A stretch of DNA of 64,000 bases from Caulobacter zeae (GTDB lineage Bacteria; Pseudomonadota; Alphaproteobacteria; Caulobacterales; Caulobacteraceae), in NCBI RefSeq assembly GCF_002858925.1, contig NZ_PJRS01000049.1, positions 248,001-312,000 of the forward strand, written 5' to 3'. Positions 26,954-35,417 of the stretch are shown here, in pieces. Below the pieces are notes generated by a model that was not told the origin of the DNA, did not search any database, and worked only from the letters and a program-made list of their open reading frames with translations. The position numbers were made by a program, and so were the translations under genes. Position 1 is the first letter of the stretch; every line of letters starts with the position of its first letter.

Positions 26954-28480
26954 ATGAACAAGAAGATCGCCAAGAAGCGGTTGGTGTACGTCGGGCACCA
27001 CTTCCACCTGAAGACCCGCTCGACCCAGTTTCTGGTCGAGGCGCTGAGCACCCGGTTCTCGGTCACCACGGTCGCGGTCGATCCGGAGAACTTGGCGGCG
27101 TCGAACCTGAGCTTCACGCGCGCGGAATGCGACGTCGTGGTCGTCCTCCAGCTCGACTTCCTGGCGCCGATCTTCATCGCTCGCGGCATTCCCACGGTCG
27201 TGGTCCCGATGTTCGACGGTTCCGAGCACATGCCCGAGCTGCATTGGCAGTTCTCGCAACAGGCCCGGTTTGTCTCGTTCTCGCGCCACCTGCACGTGAA
27301 GATCCAGCGCGCCGGCGGTCAGTCGCTGCTGGTCAAGTACTTCCCCGAGCCCGAGGCCTATGTCAGCGCCCGGAAGTACCGCGAGCTCTCCGGCTTCTTC
27401 TGGGAACGTCGCCCCGACAGCGGCGTCGACGCCAGCTTCATCGCCAAGCTGGTCGGATCGCAGCTCGACCGCATGCATATCCATCAGGCCCGCGACCTGC
27501 CCCTGCCCCCCGGGCCGAACGTGAAGACCCTGTTCGGCGACACCGAGGTGACGACGTCGACCTGGTTCGAGAACCGTTCCGAGCTCTCCGAACTGATGGC
27601 GCGGGCGAACATCTATTTCGCGCCCCGCCTCAGCGAAGGCATCGGCATGGGCTTCCTCGAAGCCATGGCGCAGGGCATGGCCGTGATCGCCCACGACGCC
27701 AGCACCCACAACGAATACATCGCCAACTGGTCCAGCGGGGTGCTCTACTCCCTGCACGGCACCCACGAACTGGTTCTCAGCACCCAGAAGGTGGCCGAGA
27801 TGGGCGAAGCCGCTCGCCAGTGCATCGCCGAGGGGCGTCCGATCTGGCTTCGGCAGATCGACCAGATGCTGGACTGGATCGACGGCTGCCCCGAACCCGA
27901 CGTCGGCGACCTTCCCGCCGACTTCCTCGACACCGAGATTTCTCGCGCCTACACGGCGGGCTTTGGCGCCTACCGGCGCTTCCTGCGTCGCAACATCCAT
28001 CTGCTGAAGTCCCTGGCGCCGAAGATGGAAACGGTCGCCAGCGGCAAGGGCGGCGTCATCGACGACGGCCCGGCCCTGATGCCGGCGCTGCGCGAGAGCA
28101 CCATAGCCTTCGGCTCGGCCGGCGCCCGCCAGTACCTGGCCAAGGGCTGGTCGCACGACGAGCCCGGCTTCGTGTGGGTCGACGGCCCTTATGCGACCCT
28201 GAACTTCTCGGCGGTCGGCGACCTGGCCGCGGCGCGCAGCCTGACCATCCGCTGCCACGCTCCGCCGTTGCCGCACCCGCAGCGTCTGGCGATCGTGGTC
28301 AACGGCGCTTTCGCCGATGCGATCGAGGTGGGCTCGGAGTCGATCGAGCACACGATCGCCTTGCCGGAAGTCGGTCTGGGCGCCCTGACCGAGATCGCCC
28401 TGTTCGCCGAGCAGACCTGCAAGCTGCCGGGCGAAGCGCGGCGGTTGAGCGTCGCCGTCAGCTCGATCTCGTTCCACTAG
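26954..28480 (+). CDS. Glycosyltransferase with C-terminal beta-sandwich-like domain
   Basis: Predicted 508 aa. The N-terminal about 330 residues look like a GT-B transferase: RLVYVGHHFHLKTRSTQFLVE, FGDTEVTTSTWFENRSEL, ANIYFAPRLSEGIGMGFLEAMAQGMAVIAHDAS, the EX7E-type motif. The last about 130 residues (from STIAFGSAGARQYLAKGWS, through PGFVWVDGPYATLNFS, to TCKLPGEARRLSVAVSSI) look like an all-beta carbohydrate-binding module. The start could also be GTG 26942, which overlaps the previous stop; I prefer ATG 26954. Confidence 0.75.
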   Translation: MNKKIAKKRLVYVGHHFHLKTRSTQFLVEALSTRFSVTTVAVDPENLAASNLSFTRAECDVVVVLQLDFLAPIFIARGIPTVVVPMFDGSEHMPELHWQFSQQARFVSFSRHLHVKIQRAGGQSLLVKYFPEPEAYVSARKYRELSGFFWERRPDSGVDASFIAKLVGSQLDRMHIHQARDLPLPPGPNVKTLFGDTEVTTSTWFENRSELSELMARANIYFAPRLSEGIGMGFLEAMAQGMAVIAHDASTHNEYIANWSSGVLYSLHGTHELVLSTQKVAEMGEAARQCIAEGRPIWLRQIDQMLDWIDGCPEPDVGDLPADFLDTEISRAYTAGFGAYRRFLRRNIHLLKSLAPKMETVASGKGGVIDDGPALMPALRESTIAFGSAGARQYLAKGWSHDEPGFVWVDGPYATLNFSAVGDLAAARSLTIRCHAPPLPHPQRLAIVVNGAFADAIEVGSESIEHTIALPEVGLGALTEIALFAEQTCKLPGEARRLSVAVSSISFH

Positions 28481-28492
28481 GGCGCTCGAGCG

Positions 28493-29056
28493 ATGGACGA
28501 ACGCGTCGTCGATGTGAAGCCCCTCTACGAGGGCTGGTCGTCGATGAGTCTCGTCGGCATGCGCCTGGCGTCGGGCGCGGTCGTCCCGCGCCATGTCGAA
28601 CACCACGGCCTCAGCGTCGGCGTGCTGCCGTTCGACCCGGTCCGGCGTTGCGCGACCCTTGTGCGCATGGCGCGAGCGCCGGTGCTCCTCGCGGGCCTGG
28701 AAGATGTCGTCGAGGTTCCCGCCGGCAAGATGGAGGGCGACGACCCGCAGGACACCGCGCGCCAGGAGGCGCTCGAGGAGGCCGGGTTGCGCCTGGGCGC
28801 TCTCGATCGCGTTGCGGAGTTCTGGAGCATGCCGGCCATCTCGTCGGAGCGCATCACGCTTTACCTGGCCGAGTATCGCGCCTCGGATCGCGTTGGCGTC
28901 GGCGGGGGGCTGGAAGAAGAGGGCGAGGAGATCGAGGTCTTCGAGATGGATCTCGACGCCCTATGGATGCTCGTCGCCCAGGGCGACAAGGTCGACATGA
29001 AGACAGCTGTGCTCGTCTATGCGCTGAGGCAGCGGCGGCCCGAGCTTTTTTCCTGA
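28493..29056 (+). CDS. NUDIX hydrolase, nucleoside-diphosphate-sugar type
   Basis: 187 aa. The NUDIX motif region is GKMEGDDPQDTARQEALEEAGL near residues 80-102. It is one residue shorter than the consensus between the Gly and the helix, and it has Gln where Arg is usual in REXXEEXG. The upstream VEVPAG matches ADP-ribose / GDP-mannose pyrophosphatases. It may hydrolyse a sugar nucleotide, which would fit a cluster that uses GDP-sugars (inference). It lies 12 nt after the glycosyltransferase. Confidence 0.8.
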   Translation: MDERVVDVKPLYEGWSSMSLVGMRLASGAVVPRHVEHHGLSVGVLPFDPVRRCATLVRMARAPVLLAGLEDVVEVPAGKMEGDDPQDTARQEALEEAGLRLGALDRVAEFWSMPAISSERITLYLAEYRASDRVGVGGGLEEEGEEIEVFEMDLDALWMLVAQGDKVDMKTAVLVYALRQRRPELFS

Positions 29057-29113
29057 CGCCTTATCGCACATAGTCGCGGCTTCTCTTTCTTTCCGTCGTT
29101 GCAAGGTTCCTGC

Positions 29114-30019
29114 GTGCCCCACAGCGTTATTCCGCACCTGAGCTACATCAAAGGCGTGCGGGCTGGCTCCAGGGAGGCCATGCCAGAGGCGTTTCGTCTG
29201 CGGCTGGAGCATGTCGACGAGGTGCTGGCGGAGGGGAAGGACCCGGTTGCGCGCATCCAGACGATCTTCGGCGCGCCGATGGAAGTCGACCTGCGCGAGG
29301 AGGTCTCGCGCAGCCTGTACGTCTATGGATCTTTCGAGGACGACCTGGTCGCCGCTTTCTCGCGCTTGCTGCGCCCAGGGGCGGTCTTCGTCGACATCGG
29401 CGCCCACTATGGCTTCTTCTCGCTCTGGGCGGCGACGCTTGTCGGTCCCGAGGGGGCGGTGATCTCCTTCGAGCCCACGCCTGACACCGCCGAGCGCCTG
29501 CGGCGCAACCTGGGTCCGTTCGAGACTTCGACGGTCAACGCCGCGGCGGTGTGGGACGCCGACGAGACGCTCTCGTTCAACACCTTCGACGTGTCGTGGT
29601 CGGCGTTCAATTCCTATACCTCGATCCGCGCGCCGGACGACATGGACACGCCGGCGCCGGTGTTGGTCGAAGTGCCGGCCCTACGCCTGGACAGCTATTT
29701 CGCCGAGGCCGAGCGTGGCCCGGACGTCATCAAGATCGACGCCGAAAGCGCCGAGCTGAATGTGCTTCGCGGCGCTGAGGCGGTGCTGGCGGCCTATCGG
29801 CCGATCGTCACCATCGAGGTCGGCGACTATCCTCATCTCGTGGACGCCGGCGTGCCCAACAGCTGCGAGATCCTGGGCTGGATCCAGGACCGCGACTACG
29901 TGCTGTTCGAGCCCGGGTTGGAGCGCGAGACGCCTCATGTCCTGCGCGGGCCGCTCGAGTACGGCTACCAGAACATCGTCTGCGTACCCGCGGAGAGGCT
30001 TACGGGCTTGATGGCGTGA
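29114..30019 (+). CDS. FkbM-family methyltransferase (second copy)
   Basis: Predicted 301 aa from GTG 29114, which has AAGG 6 nt upstream. Motif I AVFVDIGAHYGFFSLWAATL, then VISFEPTPDTAERLRRNL, and the FkbM motif DVIKIDAESAELNVLRGAE. It differs from the copy at 23482 in length and insertions, so it is not a recent duplicate. A role in O-methylating a glycan residue is inferred from context. Confidence 0.83.
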   Translation: MPHSVIPHLSYIKGVRAGSREAMPEAFRLRLEHVDEVLAEGKDPVARIQTIFGAPMEVDLREEVSRSLYVYGSFEDDLVAAFSRLLRPGAVFVDIGAHYGFFSLWAATLVGPEGAVISFEPTPDTAERLRRNLGPFETSTVNAAAVWDADETLSFNTFDVSWSAFNSYTSIRAPDDMDTPAPVLVEVPALRLDSYFAEAERGPDVIKIDAESAELNVLRGAEAVLAAYRPIVTIEVGDYPHLVDAGVPNSCEILGWIQDRDYVLFEPGLERETPHVLRGPLEYGYQNIVCVPAERLTGLMA

Positions 30020-30088
30020 GTTATCGCCGCAAAGCCATGATCCGCGATCGTGCTCGCGGGCGTAAACGGGTCGCTCTATGGTGCAGTC

Positions 30089-31906
30089 ATGGTTGAACCA
30101 TCGGTCGTTTTGGATAGTTCGAATGTTCCGGTCGGAACGGTTCTCGCGGATTCTCTGCGTCTGGTGATCGAGAGCGAGTGCGTCGGCTCGGCGCTGATCC
30201 GCTTCACCATGGCCACGCGGCATTTCACCAGCCAGTTGCCCTACAACGAGCGGATTTCGCACCGCCTGAACCTCGAATGGATGGTGGTCTCCGAGGGCAC
30301 GGGCGAGGTCCTGGGCGTCATCAGCCAGAGCGATCACAGCTATCGGCATCCCGAGATCGTGGTCAGCCTGCCACGCGACGCGACCCTGGTCCTCGTTCCC
30401 GGCGCGCCGTACCTGTGCGATGCGGCTGTCGCCGTCGAGGCGGTGGCCATTCCGCTGGGCCTGGGCGAGCCGCGTTACCGCTACGAGGTCGAGGTCGGCG
30501 CGGCGGCGGACGCGGGCGTCATCGGGGGGCAGTGGTCCTATCGGGAAGGGCACCTGCCGTTCCAGCATTGGTTCCACAACAAGGCCTTCCGCTGGGGCTT
30601 CGACGGGGCGACGCTGCGCCTGCCGTCGGTTGCTGGCGCGGCGATGTGGGTCGCCGTGAACGCCCTGTGCCGGACCGAGATCGAGGTATGGGCCGGTGAC
30701 GTCCACCTGACGACCTTGGGCAAGATATCGGGGTCAGACCGCTGGCATGATGAGGCTTACGGCTTCGTGGTGCCGGCCGAGGTCGTCACGGGCGACGAGG
30801 TCGAGCTGGCCTTCCGCTTCGCCAAGAGCCGGACGGTCCTGATCGACTTCAATCTTCGGCAGGACGTCCTGGCGATGTCGCGCGTGATCGTCGACGTCTT
30901 CGAGAAGGACTGCTCCGCCTTGCCCGGCCGGCTGGCGGGCCGCCTGTGGCGCGACCCGGCCGGCGCGGCGCCCTCCTTGGGCGAGTGCCTGATGGATCCG
31001 GAAGGCGACCATGGTCAGGCCCAGGCCGCGCTGTTGGCGGCGCCGATCGAGTTCAGCCTCGTCGGCCGGTATTTTGCGCCGCACTCGCATTTCTGGACCA
31101 CGTTGCGCGGCGTGATCGCCGGTTTCCAGGCCAATGGCGTGACCATGAACCTGCTGCCGGCGAACGCGCCTGCGGACGTGCTGGCCCGGTTCGAGAGTTG
31201 CGTCCTCGGGCCGATACGGTTCGACCAGGCCCTGGGCGAACGCCTGCGGGGCGATCCGCGCATCCAGGCGGCGATCGTGGCGCCGACCACGGGATCCCTC
31301 GCGGCCTTTGGCTTTGCGATCGACGAGAGCCTGCTAGCCGCGTTCGGATACCGCGAACTGTTCGACGTCCCCCTGCCCGGCGGCGGCAAGGGTAATTTCT
31401 GGGAACTGGCGTTGGTGCGGCCGGGCTTCTGGGCCGAGGAGGCGCTGGGCTGGGGCGGCACGACGCTGATCGGGCGCGCCGTCGACACGCCCTGGACGCT
31501 GCTGGCCTCCGCGAGCGCGGAAGACTGGATGGAGATGGGTGATCCGGCTTCGCGCACGGCGCTCGATGTGTTCGTCGGCGCGGCGAGCACGCCTCGGGCG
31601 GTCACGGCGGGCGGTCGTCCTTGCGGACTGCTGGTGCGCGACGGCGCGCTGGTGCTGATCGCGGCCGAAGCACGGACGGCCCTTCGCGCCAGCGGCGGCG
31701 GCATCGCCAGGGGGTGGCCGGACATCGAGATAGACGCCGAACTGTTCGACGAGCAGCGCCTGCCAGTTCTTCTGCACGGACGCGCCTTGCCCGCCTCGGG
31801 CGTTGTCGCGGAGGCCCTGCGCCTGGTCCGCGACCAGGTGGCGCGGGCGACCTTGACCTCTGGTCGTCACCTGCAGTTCCCGCTCCAGGCGCCAGAGGCT
31901 CCATGA
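30089..31906 (+). CDS. Unrecognised 606-residue protein in the glycan cluster
   Basis: I do not recognise this protein. No signal peptide and no membrane segment are visible. Its first about 290 residues look like two beta-rich domains: one ends near the YRYEVEVG stretch, the next contains GGQWSYREGHLPFQHWFHNKAF and IEVWAGDVHLTTLG. The region about 330-600 is alpha/beta, with PHSHFWTTLRGVIAGFQANG, GPIRFDQALGERLRG, APTTGSLAAFGFAIDESLL and GGGKGNFWELALVRPGFW. Its stop overlaps the ATG of the next gene (ATGA), so the two are co-translated and may form a complex. Several aromatic-rich beta motifs suggest carbohydrate contact (weak inference). ATG 30089 is the first start giving good codon use. 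Confidence 0.6.
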   Translation: MVEPSVVLDSSNVPVGTVLADSLRLVIESECVGSALIRFTMATRHFTSQLPYNERISHRLNLEWMVVSEGTGEVLGVISQSDHSYRHPEIVVSLPRDATLVLVPGAPYLCDAAVAVEAVAIPLGLGEPRYRYEVEVGAAADAGVIGGQWSYREGHLPFQHWFHNKAFRWGFDGATLRLPSVAGAAMWVAVNALCRTEIEVWAGDVHLTTLGKISGSDRWHDEAYGFVVPAEVVTGDEVELAFRFAKSRTVLIDFNLRQDVLAMSRVIVDVFEKDCSALPGRLAGRLWRDPAGAAPSLGECLMDPEGDHGQAQAALLAAPIEFSLVGRYFAPHSHFWTTLRGVIAGFQANGVTMNLLPANAPADVLARFESCVLGPIRFDQALGERLRGDPRIQAAIVAPTTGSLAAFGFAIDESLLAAFGYRELFDVPLPGGGKGNFWELALVRPGFWAEEALGWGGTTLIGRAVDTPWTLLASASAEDWMEMGDPASRTALDVFVGAASTPRAVTAGGRPCGLLVRDGALVLIAAEARTALRASGGGIARGWPDIEIDAELFDEQRLPVLLHGRALPASGVVAEALRLVRDQVARATLTSGRHLQFPLQAPEAP

Positions 31907-33111
31907 AGATCAACATCCTGATCGACAACCACCTGCCGGTGGCCATCGAGAACTACGCCCTGGCGGAACTCGACGTCGAGGCTATCCGCGGCTTCCTGCG
32001 GGAGATCGCGCCGGCGCGCCTGACGGCCTTCGCCTACGGCCATGACGGCTGGGCGCAGTATCCGTCGGCGCTCAACGCCGCGCCCCCCGGCATGCCCATG
32101 GACCTGCTGGGGCTGTGGAAGTCTCTCGCCGCCGAGACCAACGCCCAGTTCGCCATCTATGTCAGCACCTTGCGCAACGACCTGTTGCTCCAGGCCGAGC
32201 CCTACTGGCAGCGGTTCGCGCTCGATGGAACGGGCTCGTATCGCGTCGATCACACCTCGCCCTATTGGGAAACCTGGCTGAAGCCCGTGCTCGAGGAGCT
32301 GATCTCGACCTATGAGCCGACCGGCTTCTTCTTCGACGGCGACTACTGGACGGTCGGGGAGAGCCTGGGGGGCTATCGGGGCGAGGCGGCCCGCGAGGTG
32401 TTTCCGGAGCTGGGCGAGGATCCGCTGCCGGCCATGACGGCGGAGCAGCATCGCCGCCTGACCGTGGTCACCTACGAGCAGTACCTGGCCAAGCTGGCTG
32501 CCTTCCTGGCGCCGCGGGCTCCGGCCAGTTCGGTCAACCTGGCCTTCACCTTCCGCCATCCGGCGGTGAGGCCGGCGGGCCTGGACCTGATCACGAGCGA
32601 CCTGCCGCCCTTCTTCGCCGCCCTCGACTGCTGGCTGGAGACCGCTGTCACGTCGGCCAAGGACGCTGAACGCGAAGTCGTGGTTCCCCTGTTCGTCGAG
32701 CCGGAAGGCGGCGGGCGCAAGCTGGTCAAGCCCCTGCCTCAGCTCATTCACGAGGTCGCGCCGATCCTGGCCATGGGGGAGTCGCTGCACTTCTACTTCC
32801 CGCTTTCGGTGACGGGGCGCTTCGACGTCAGCTATGCGCCGCTCATCACCCGTCTGCGGGACGAGGTCCGGGCGGTGGCGCCGCACTACGACGACGCCGA
32901 CTTCCTCTTCGCGCCGGACGTCTTCTGCCTGTCCGACAGCGAGCGGATCTGCGAGAGCCAGGACCTGGTGGCGCTCCGCGGCTCGGCGATGCTGGCCTCG
33001 CTGGCGGGGCTCAACTTCTGCATCGCCCCGACCAGCAGATGTCTGGAGAGCTTGCCGGAGATGCGGCTTCTGATCGCTCCGCTCGAGCTTTCGCCGTCGG
33101 CGGCGGCGTGA
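31903..33111 (+). CDS. Glycoside-hydrolase-like TIM-barrel protein, ended by an in-frame TGA
   Basis: 402 aa, no signal peptide. NILIDNHLPVAIENYALAEL opens the barrel. YRVDHTSPYWETWLKPVLEE followed by TYEPTGFFFDGDYWTV resembles strand-and-acid motifs of GH29-like and related retaining hydrolases, with FDGD a candidate nucleophile position. NLAFTFRHPAVRPAGLDLITSD fits a later barrel strand. The sequence after ESLPEMRLLIAPLELSPSAAA stops at TGA 33109-33111. The reading continues without a shift as VEQARAQGVRVLQRDD, which looks like the natural next part of a trimerisation-type domain. Cytoplasmic location suggests processing of lipid-linked glycan or a non-catalytic role (inference). Confidence 0.6.
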   Translation: MKINILIDNHLPVAIENYALAELDVEAIRGFLREIAPARLTAFAYGHDGWAQYPSALNAAPPGMPMDLLGLWKSLAAETNAQFAIYVSTLRNDLLLQAEPYWQRFALDGTGSYRVDHTSPYWETWLKPVLEELISTYEPTGFFFDGDYWTVGESLGGYRGEAAREVFPELGEDPLPAMTAEQHRRLTVVTYEQYLAKLAAFLAPRAPASSVNLAFTFRHPAVRPAGLDLITSDLPPFFAALDCWLETAVTSAKDAEREVVVPLFVEPEGGGRKLVKPLPQLIHEVAPILAMGESLHFYFPLSVTGRFDVSYAPLITRLRDEVRAVAPHYDDADFLFAPDVFCLSDSERICESQDLVALRGSAMLASLAGLNFCIAPTSRCLESLPEMRLLIAPLELSPSAAA

Positions 33112-33552
33112 GTGGAGCAGGCCCGTGCACAAGGCGTGCGGGTGCTCCAGCGCGACGACGCCGCCGCCAACATGAAGGTGACGCGCGCCGAGATCGACGC
33201 CCTGAAGGCCGCCTACGCCGAGACGCCCGCAAACTGCTGGGCTGACTTCGACCTGGTTCGCCCCTTGAGCGCCTTTGTTCGCATGTTCCGCAAGGAAAAC
33301 GGCGATTGGCGGATCTTCGTCTACAATGGGTGCGAGATCGGGTCTCCGCTGGGCCGGCGCGTGCTGAACGAGGGCGCAGGATATGCCGGCCGGGTGAGCC
33401 TCACGGCGCCGGCGGGCGCCACCGTGAGTTTCGTCGAGGGTTACGTCACCGACCTGCAGATCGATGGCCCGTCGGTTTCGTTCGGGCTGGACGGCGCTTT
33501 CGCGATCATCGAAGGAAAGCTGGACGCTTCCCGAGCCGAAGGCGCCGCCTAG
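33112..33552 (+). CDS. C-terminal part of the glycoside-hydrolase-like protein, or separate 146-aa protein
   Basis: The frame opens with GTG immediately after the TGA of the upstream gene, in the same frame. It reads VEQARAQGVRVLQRDDAAAN, then MKVTRAEIDALKAAYAETP, a PLSAFVRMFRKENGDWRIFVYN segment, and beta-rich sequence to the end (VSLTAPAGATVSFVEGYV). This resembles the last beta domain of TIM-barrel hydrolases rather than a free protein. It may be translated by re-initiation at GTG 33112, from ATG 33172, by readthrough, or not at all. No good ribosome site precedes the GTG. Confidence 0.5.
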   Translation: MEQARAQGVRVLQRDDAAANMKVTRAEIDALKAAYAETPANCWADFDLVRPLSAFVRMFRKENGDWRIFVYNGCEIGSPLGRRVLNEGAGYAGRVSLTAPAGATVSFVEGYVTDLQIDGPSVSFGLDGAFAIIEGKLDASRAEGAA

Positions 33553-33578
33553 GCGTCGGTTTTATCTTCACCCTTGTC

Positions 33579-34493
33579 ATGACGAGTCCGACCCTGATGA
33601 GCGAACCAACCATCGTCTTCATCCAGCGCGGCTTCCCGCCGTTCCTGAAGTACTGCGTCGCCCAGGCACAGGCGTGCGGCTACCGCACGATCGTCCTTGG
33701 AGACGAGGAGGTGGGCGCCGCGGTCGATTGCGAATTCTACAACATCGCCGACTATTTCACCGACGCCAGCCGGTTTGCCGAGCGCTATATCCACATCGGC
33801 TCGAACAGTTACGACTACGAGCTGTTCTGCTTCCAGCGCTGGTATGCGCTGCGCGAACTGGCCCGCCAGATCGGTGGGGAAATCTACTATGTTGACTCTG
33901 ACGTTCTGGTTTTCCCGGGCTTGGACTACGCCAAGCACCTGATCGGCGGCAAAAAACTGTTCAACGTGCCGTGGATCAACTACTTCCGCAGCCACGAGGA
34001 GATCTCGTTCTACATCGATTTCGTCGATAGTTGTTACGAGTCGGAAGAAAAGATTCGCGCCATTTCAGAAAAGTACCTCTATCACGGCGTCGCGCAGATG
34101 TCGGACATGTACCTGTTCTACGAGATTGGCAGCCAGTACCCGGACCAGGTCGTCAACTTCAAGGACTTTGGCCACTATCTCGGCTTCGACAACTGCGTGC
34201 GTGACATGGTGGGCTACAAGACCCGTCATCACCACAAGATCATCAACTTCCGGGATGGACTGCCCTACTGCCCGCGCGACGTAGGAGGGGAGACGCGGTT
34301 CTTCTCGCTGCATTTCCAGGGCATGAGCAAGCCGCTGATGCAGTTGCTGCACACGATCAGCGACCCCAAGGCGCTGGAGCGCCTCGACGACCTGGCCTTC
34401 TGGTTCGATCTGCCGGGACACAGCGCGGCGCCGGGTTACGACGTCGTCAAGGCGGCCTTCGACGAGCTTTCCGCCGCCTCGCCCAGCGCTTGA
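33579..34493 (+). CDS. GT-A-like glycosyltransferase with DSD motif
   Basis: Predicted 304 aa from ATG 33579; ATG 33597 six codons later is also possible. TIVFIQRGFPPFLKYCVAQA and GYRTIVLGDEEVGAAV look like the nucleotide-binding N-terminal strand. GGEIYYVDSDVLVFPG carries a DxD metal site. Aromatic-rich sequence follows (FNVPWINYFRSHEEISFYID). It closes the plus-strand run and is followed by a strong hairpin. Codon use is slightly less GC-rich than in its neighbours (several AAC/TAC/TTC runs and AT-containing codons), a possible sign of separate origin. Confidence 0.7.
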   Translation: MTSPTLMSEPTIVFIQRGFPPFLKYCVAQAQACGYRTIVLGDEEVGAAVDCEFYNIADYFTDASRFAERYIHIGSNSYDYELFCFQRWYALRELARQIGGEIYYVDSDVLVFPGLDYAKHLIGGKKLFNVPWINYFRSHEEISFYIDFVDSCYESEEKIRAISEKYLYHGVAQMSDMYLFYEIGSQYPDQVVNFKDFGHYLGFDNCVRDMVGYKTRHHHKIINFRDGLPYCPRDVGGETRFFSLHFQGMSKPLMQLLHTISDPKALERLDDLAFWFDLPGHSAAPGYDVVKAAFDELSAASPSA

Positions 34494-34535
34494 GAGGGCG
34501 CCAGGTTTGGATGGGATCATCCAAACCTGGCCCTC
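34494..34535. terminator. Strong hairpin closing the glycan run
   Basis: Perfect 13-bp stem CCAGGTTTGGATG / CATCCAAACCTGG (34501-34513 and 34518-34530), loop GGAT, extended by GAGGG/CCCTC after a 2-nt bulge. It lies between convergent genes. No T-run, so it may act in both directions or with Rho. Confidence 0.6.
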
Positions 34536-34574
34536 AGGCCCAGGCGGCCGTGGCGTCTCGCCCGGCCGCAGGCC

Positions 34575-35057
34575 TCAGAACTCGAAGGCGGCGAGCCGGC
34601 AGGCGGTCTTGTCGCCGTCCTGCAGGACCCAGGCCTGGATCTTGCCCTTGAGCAATGGGCTGGCGGCCGACCAGCCGGTGTCCGGCGCCGGGACCGCCGG
34701 CATGTTCTGCGGAACATCTGGACGCGGCCGCCCGCCTTCGCCCGCACCCACGATGCGCCCGGCCTCGTCGGTCAGCAGGATGTGCTCGCCGCGCTTCTTG
34801 GCCACGCCGTCCCAGCCCCAGCCTTCGAAGCCCACGCCGGGCCTTGCGCCTTCGTAGCGGACCCGGGCGACGTCGATATAGCCGTTGCACGTCTCGCCGA
34901 CGGTGAAACGCTCCCGGATGGGCTTGCCGATCATGGACGCGCTCCACGCCGGCGGAGGCGGCAGGCTGTCGTTCGAGAGCGGCACGCTGGCCGGTTGCTC
35001 GCAGCCGGAGACGATGAAGCCGAACGCGGCTCCGACAAAGATCGTCCGAATTCTCAT
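34575..35057 (-). CDS. Hypothetical lipoprotein
   Basis: Predicted 160 aa. The N-terminus MRIRTIFVGAAFGFIVSGC is a signal peptide with lipobox IVSGC, so it should be lipid-anchored in a membrane. The mature part starts EQPASVPLSNDS, then a WSASMIGKPIRERFTVGETC region, and a small beta-rich stretch (GYIDVARVRYEG, FEGWGWDGVAKKRGEHILL). Three cysteines occur after the lipobox Cys or at the end. Family unknown. The start at 35057 follows from the signal peptide; an upstream ATG adds 12 residues. Confidence 0.65.
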   Translation of the reverse strand: MRIRTIFVGAAFGFIVSGCEQPASVPLSNDSLPPPPAWSASMIGKPIRERFTVGETCNGYIDVARVRYEGARPGVGFEGWGWDGVAKKRGEHILLTDEAGRIVGAGEGGRPRPDVPQNMPAVPAPDTGWSAASPLLKGKIQAWVLQDGDKTACRLAAFEF

Positions 35058-35155
35058 GGCGTCCTCCGTTGGCCGACTCGTCACTCGCGGCAAACTAGCG
35101 CGCCCTAGTGCTTTCGCGAGCCGTTATCTTGGATCGCTCAGGTATCTTGGATCGC

Positions 35156-35350
35156 TCAGCGCGACGGTGACGAGGCCGCGCCGATCGCCGGGCTGGGCGG
35201 CGTCAGGCCGGACTCGGAGATGTCCTGGGCCCGCCGGCCATAATTGGCCGCCCAGATCGCGGCGACCAGCAGGCACGCCGCGATGACCAGGATCACCCAC
35301 CAGTGCGGATGCGACGAACGAAGGCGATTGAACTGCGATGACCAGTGCAT
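35156..35350 (-). CDS. Small single-pass membrane protein, 64 aa
   Basis: MHWSSQFNRLRSSHPHWWVI begins a short basic N-terminus that leads into one clear membrane helix (WWVILVIAACLLVAAIWAANYG), then a polar tail. An overlapping longer frame (to 35360) gives a low-complexity product without a membrane helix and is less likely. Ribosome site is weak. Function unknown. Confidence 0.45.
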   Translation of the reverse strand: MHWSSQFNRLRSSHPHWWVILVIAACLLVAAIWAANYGRRAQDISESGLTPPSPAIGAASSPSR

Positions 35351-35417
35351 TGAGCTTCAACGCACGCCGGCGACGATGGCTGCGTCGCGGCGTGCCGAAG
35401 TTGGCTCCAGGTCAGGC

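Noticed and set aside
35124..35360. A 78-codon frame overlapping the small membrane protein
   Set aside because: Its product is low-complexity Pro/Gly/Arg sequence, while the other frame has a clean membrane helix.
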